DNA of 64,000 bases, taken from assembly GCA_004352715.1 (NCBI GenBank), contig SCFE01000100.1, positions 209,296 through 273,295 on the forward strand, given 5' to 3'. This document shows, piece after piece, positions 61,853 through 64,000 of the stretch. The translations under genes and the position numbers were made by a program. Numbering within the stretch: position 1 is the first letter of the stretch; the number at the start of each line of letters is the position of its first letter. The notes below the pieces were generated by a model that ran no database searches, was not told the DNA's origin, and saw only the letters and a list, made by a program, of their open reading frames with translations. This DNA comes from Hofstenia miamia (lineage: Eukaryota > Xenacoelomorpha > Acoela).

Positions 61853-62218
61853 AGTATAAGCCAGGCAGAAAAAAGGAAATATCAAACTCATGCAATTTCA
61901 TGTGAAAAAGAAGGGATTCTGTTTGTCCCCCTAGCAGCTAAAGTCTTAGGAGGATGGTCAAATACTGCCATTAAAACAATGTCACGCATTTCAAAACTAA
62001 AACTTGAACAATGTCGAAGTGCCACTTATACTAGTTTTTCTAACTCGCTGGGTCATATTATGCAAAACTTATCAGTTACTCTTATAAAAGGCTCTTGCAA
62101 CATGATATTGTCAAGATCCGATTTCTATATTTTTGAAGAATAGCTGCTCCAAGATTTTGATTACCCAATGACTTCAGGCAACACCCAAGAAGGTTTTACT
62201 TACATAAGAAAACTCAAG
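61853..62218 (+). pseudogene. Second, partial copy of the PHD-RT-endonuclease element (C-terminal end)
   Basis: The first base after the gap falls inside the element: SISQAEKRKYQTHA, EKEGILFVPLAAKVLGGWSN, GHIMQNLSVTLIKGSCN, ILSRSDFYIF. It aligns base for base with 52738-53013 of the first copy, with about 19 substitutions and a 6-base insertion by eye count. A 41-base segment absent from the first copy (about 62134-62174) follows, carrying a TAG stop. Then comes another 44 bases of shared sequence, after which the two copies diverge completely at 62218/53057. Confidence 0.85.
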
Positions 62219-62392
62219 AAAAACCATGCCATGCCGTTTTCTAAAACCAGGAAAGGCGACAACTCTGTTGAGTTTGCCATCCGTGGATATGTGTGTTATT
62301 ATCATGAGCATGTGCAGGTACAAAGAAACATGTTATACAATCGAAAACTTCTTATAGAAAACAATATTACCAGTTTCTCTTTAAATGATTAA
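62168..62392 (+). other. Short open frame downstream of the second copy
   Basis: 74 codons beginning with a GNTQEGFTYIRKLKK segment. The first ~17 codons lie in sequence shared with the first retroelement copy, read in another frame. The rest (SVEFAIRGYVCYYHEH...) is unique here. I recognise no family. It may be chance. Confidence 0.25.
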
Positions 62393-62399
62393 AAGTTTT

Positions 62400-64000
62400 A
62401 TTATTGTACATTTATTTACAAAAGAATATTGTAATTTTAATTCAATGTAAATATAATATATATATGCGGAAATACAAATGTTAAAAAATTTCCATTATTA
62501 TATAAAAAACTTATTTTTGGTCAATTTTATTAAATTGCTACTTATCATTTAATGCTAGTGGTAATTTGTTGTTAATGCCATCAGGCAATATAATGGTTGG
62601 TCAAAGAGCTCTAGATGCAGTCCCTGCCCTGCTTTCCGCTAAATTTTGTACATTTTCATATTAGTAAAATTGTGGATTATCGTCAACATGTTTCCATAAT
62701 GCATAAATACAAAACACAATCATTGTAAAAACACCGATATGACTATCTAATTGCTTTAACAATTCTCCAGGCATTTGCGAAGGAACATATGACTTGAATT
62801 TTGAGAAAATTTCTAACCCCTTCTAGTTCTACTAAGAACAATTCAAAGAATATTTTCACATGTACATCCTCGCAGCACAAATAGTATTTAACGAGCAGTG
62901 CGCTTTTGATCGCTTCCACAAAATTGATACATAAAATCTACATTTTAATTAATAAGCGACAATGCTCCTAAAACGCCAATCTCTTGTAGATATCGCGCGC
63001 AATTGGCACGACAGTATTTCGAATCGGCAATATTAATAATTACTAAAAAGACAATGATTCGGAAGCGCGTACTGCCAATCAACAGTCAAATCTTAAGATA
63101 ACTGTCAGAACCGCAACCGCACATCTTCTAAGAAGAATAAATAATTAGAATCGTCAAATGAAACAGTCAAAATCAAAACAGATTTATATTTATGCCAGTC
63201 AGGAAATTACTTATTGCAGTGTTGCTCTCTGCTAAAAGCATTACAAACATATTAAGTGTATGAACCTCTTCGGCTTTCCAAGTTTACAAAAACCCGACAT
63301 TTGACATGCATTGCGCACTGCGTAATTCCACTTCCTTACATCAAGCTTTTGTAGCTACATTCTTCTTCTATTGATATAGTGCATGCATATCATTTCCAAT
63401 AGTTTTAGTTGAATTTAGGCTTTCCCTGGACTTTGAGCGAATTTTCATTATTTGGTATATTATTCTATTTAAATTTTATTGTGAGTGGGCTTAGCCCTCA
63501 TTTAGAAATTGAATCGGCTAATGGGAACTCCGTTTTCATTGAATAAAAAATTATTTAAAAAATTTCCTTCTCTTTTTTAAACAAAAGAGTAGCTTTCAAG
63601 AAATTTGTGGAAAACCTCATAAATCTTTGCACTTTTTGTAAGATATGGTTAGAATTTGAACAACTCGCAAATATATGATCGCATTAAAATAATTCTTGGA
63701 AAATAGACAATTGAAGCGGCCCAGTTCAACAGTTTTTACGACCAAGTTTACACAGTGACCATGCTGTAAAAAATATTCATACATTATTTTGTGTTACTTT
63801 TTACAATTACAAATACCAATGGGTTTGTAAAGATCGGAAGTTTATTTAACAGCCTAGAGAAAAATGAAAATGAGAAAAATTAATTAGAACATAAAAGGTA
63901 AATTTCAGGATGTTTTAGACGGCATTTAGTGGAAAATGAAATAAAACAAAAGCAAAACTTTACTTAATTTTCACTTAGCCTACATTTTACAATTTTTTTA
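62400..64000. other. AT-rich DNA at the right edge, no gene recognised
   Basis: No conserved open frame. A GC-richer stretch at about 62960-63130 and a segment near 63480-63540 (GTGGGCTTAGCCCTCA...) could belong to short repeats, but I cannot support a call. Confidence 0.55.

Overview
The window is animal (invertebrate) nuclear DNA. It is strongly AT-rich, full of (TA)n microsatellites, and has small exons with GT/AG borders separated by long introns, plus many transposon relics. The conserved genes are metazoan families: a two-finger GATA factor and a KCTD12-type BTB protein. I cannot name the species. There are three runs of N, two of them inside (TA)n tracts.

Host genes. (1) 3360-8279, plus strand: a GATA transcription factor of the GATA1/2/3 class. 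Five coding exons join in phase through both zinc fingers, the basic tail, a stop and a poly(A) signal. The 5' exon with the start codon was not found. (2) 40052-15106, minus strand: a KCTD8/12/16-family gene (GABA-B receptor auxiliary subunit type). The BTB/T1 exon lies at 39759-40052 and three exons at 15-17 kb encode the H1 domain. One short linking exon in the ~22-kb first intron is unresolved. The two genes converge on a ~6.8-kb spacer.

Mobile DNA. The long KCTD intron holds a mariner-like relic (23.3-24.2 kb), a nonautonomous element (27.9-28.3 kb), a CR1/L2-like LINE (34.4-37.3 kb) and a Tc1/mariner-type transposase relic (38.7-39.3 kb). The LINE is split by a 1372-bp DNA transposon with 15-bp perfect terminal inverted repeats and a 4-bp target duplication. 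That transposon encodes a decayed protein of a family I know only as uncharacterised TE-associated ORFs. Upstream of the KCTD gene (50-62 kb) there are: a 3.2-kb retroelement with an N-terminal PHD finger, a reverse transcriptase and a C-terminal restriction-like endonuclease; a second partial copy emerging from a 1000-N gap; a piggyBac-like zinc-finger fragment; a second LINE on the minus strand, itself interrupted by a 597-bp insertion with an 8-bp duplication; and a hAT-like nonautonomous element.

The best candidates for something little described are the nested DNA transposon at 35224-36595 and the PHD-RT-endonuclease retroelement at 50062-53224. Both are broken copies here. The rest of the window, roughly 70 percent, is AT-rich intronic or intergenic DNA in which I see no supported gene.
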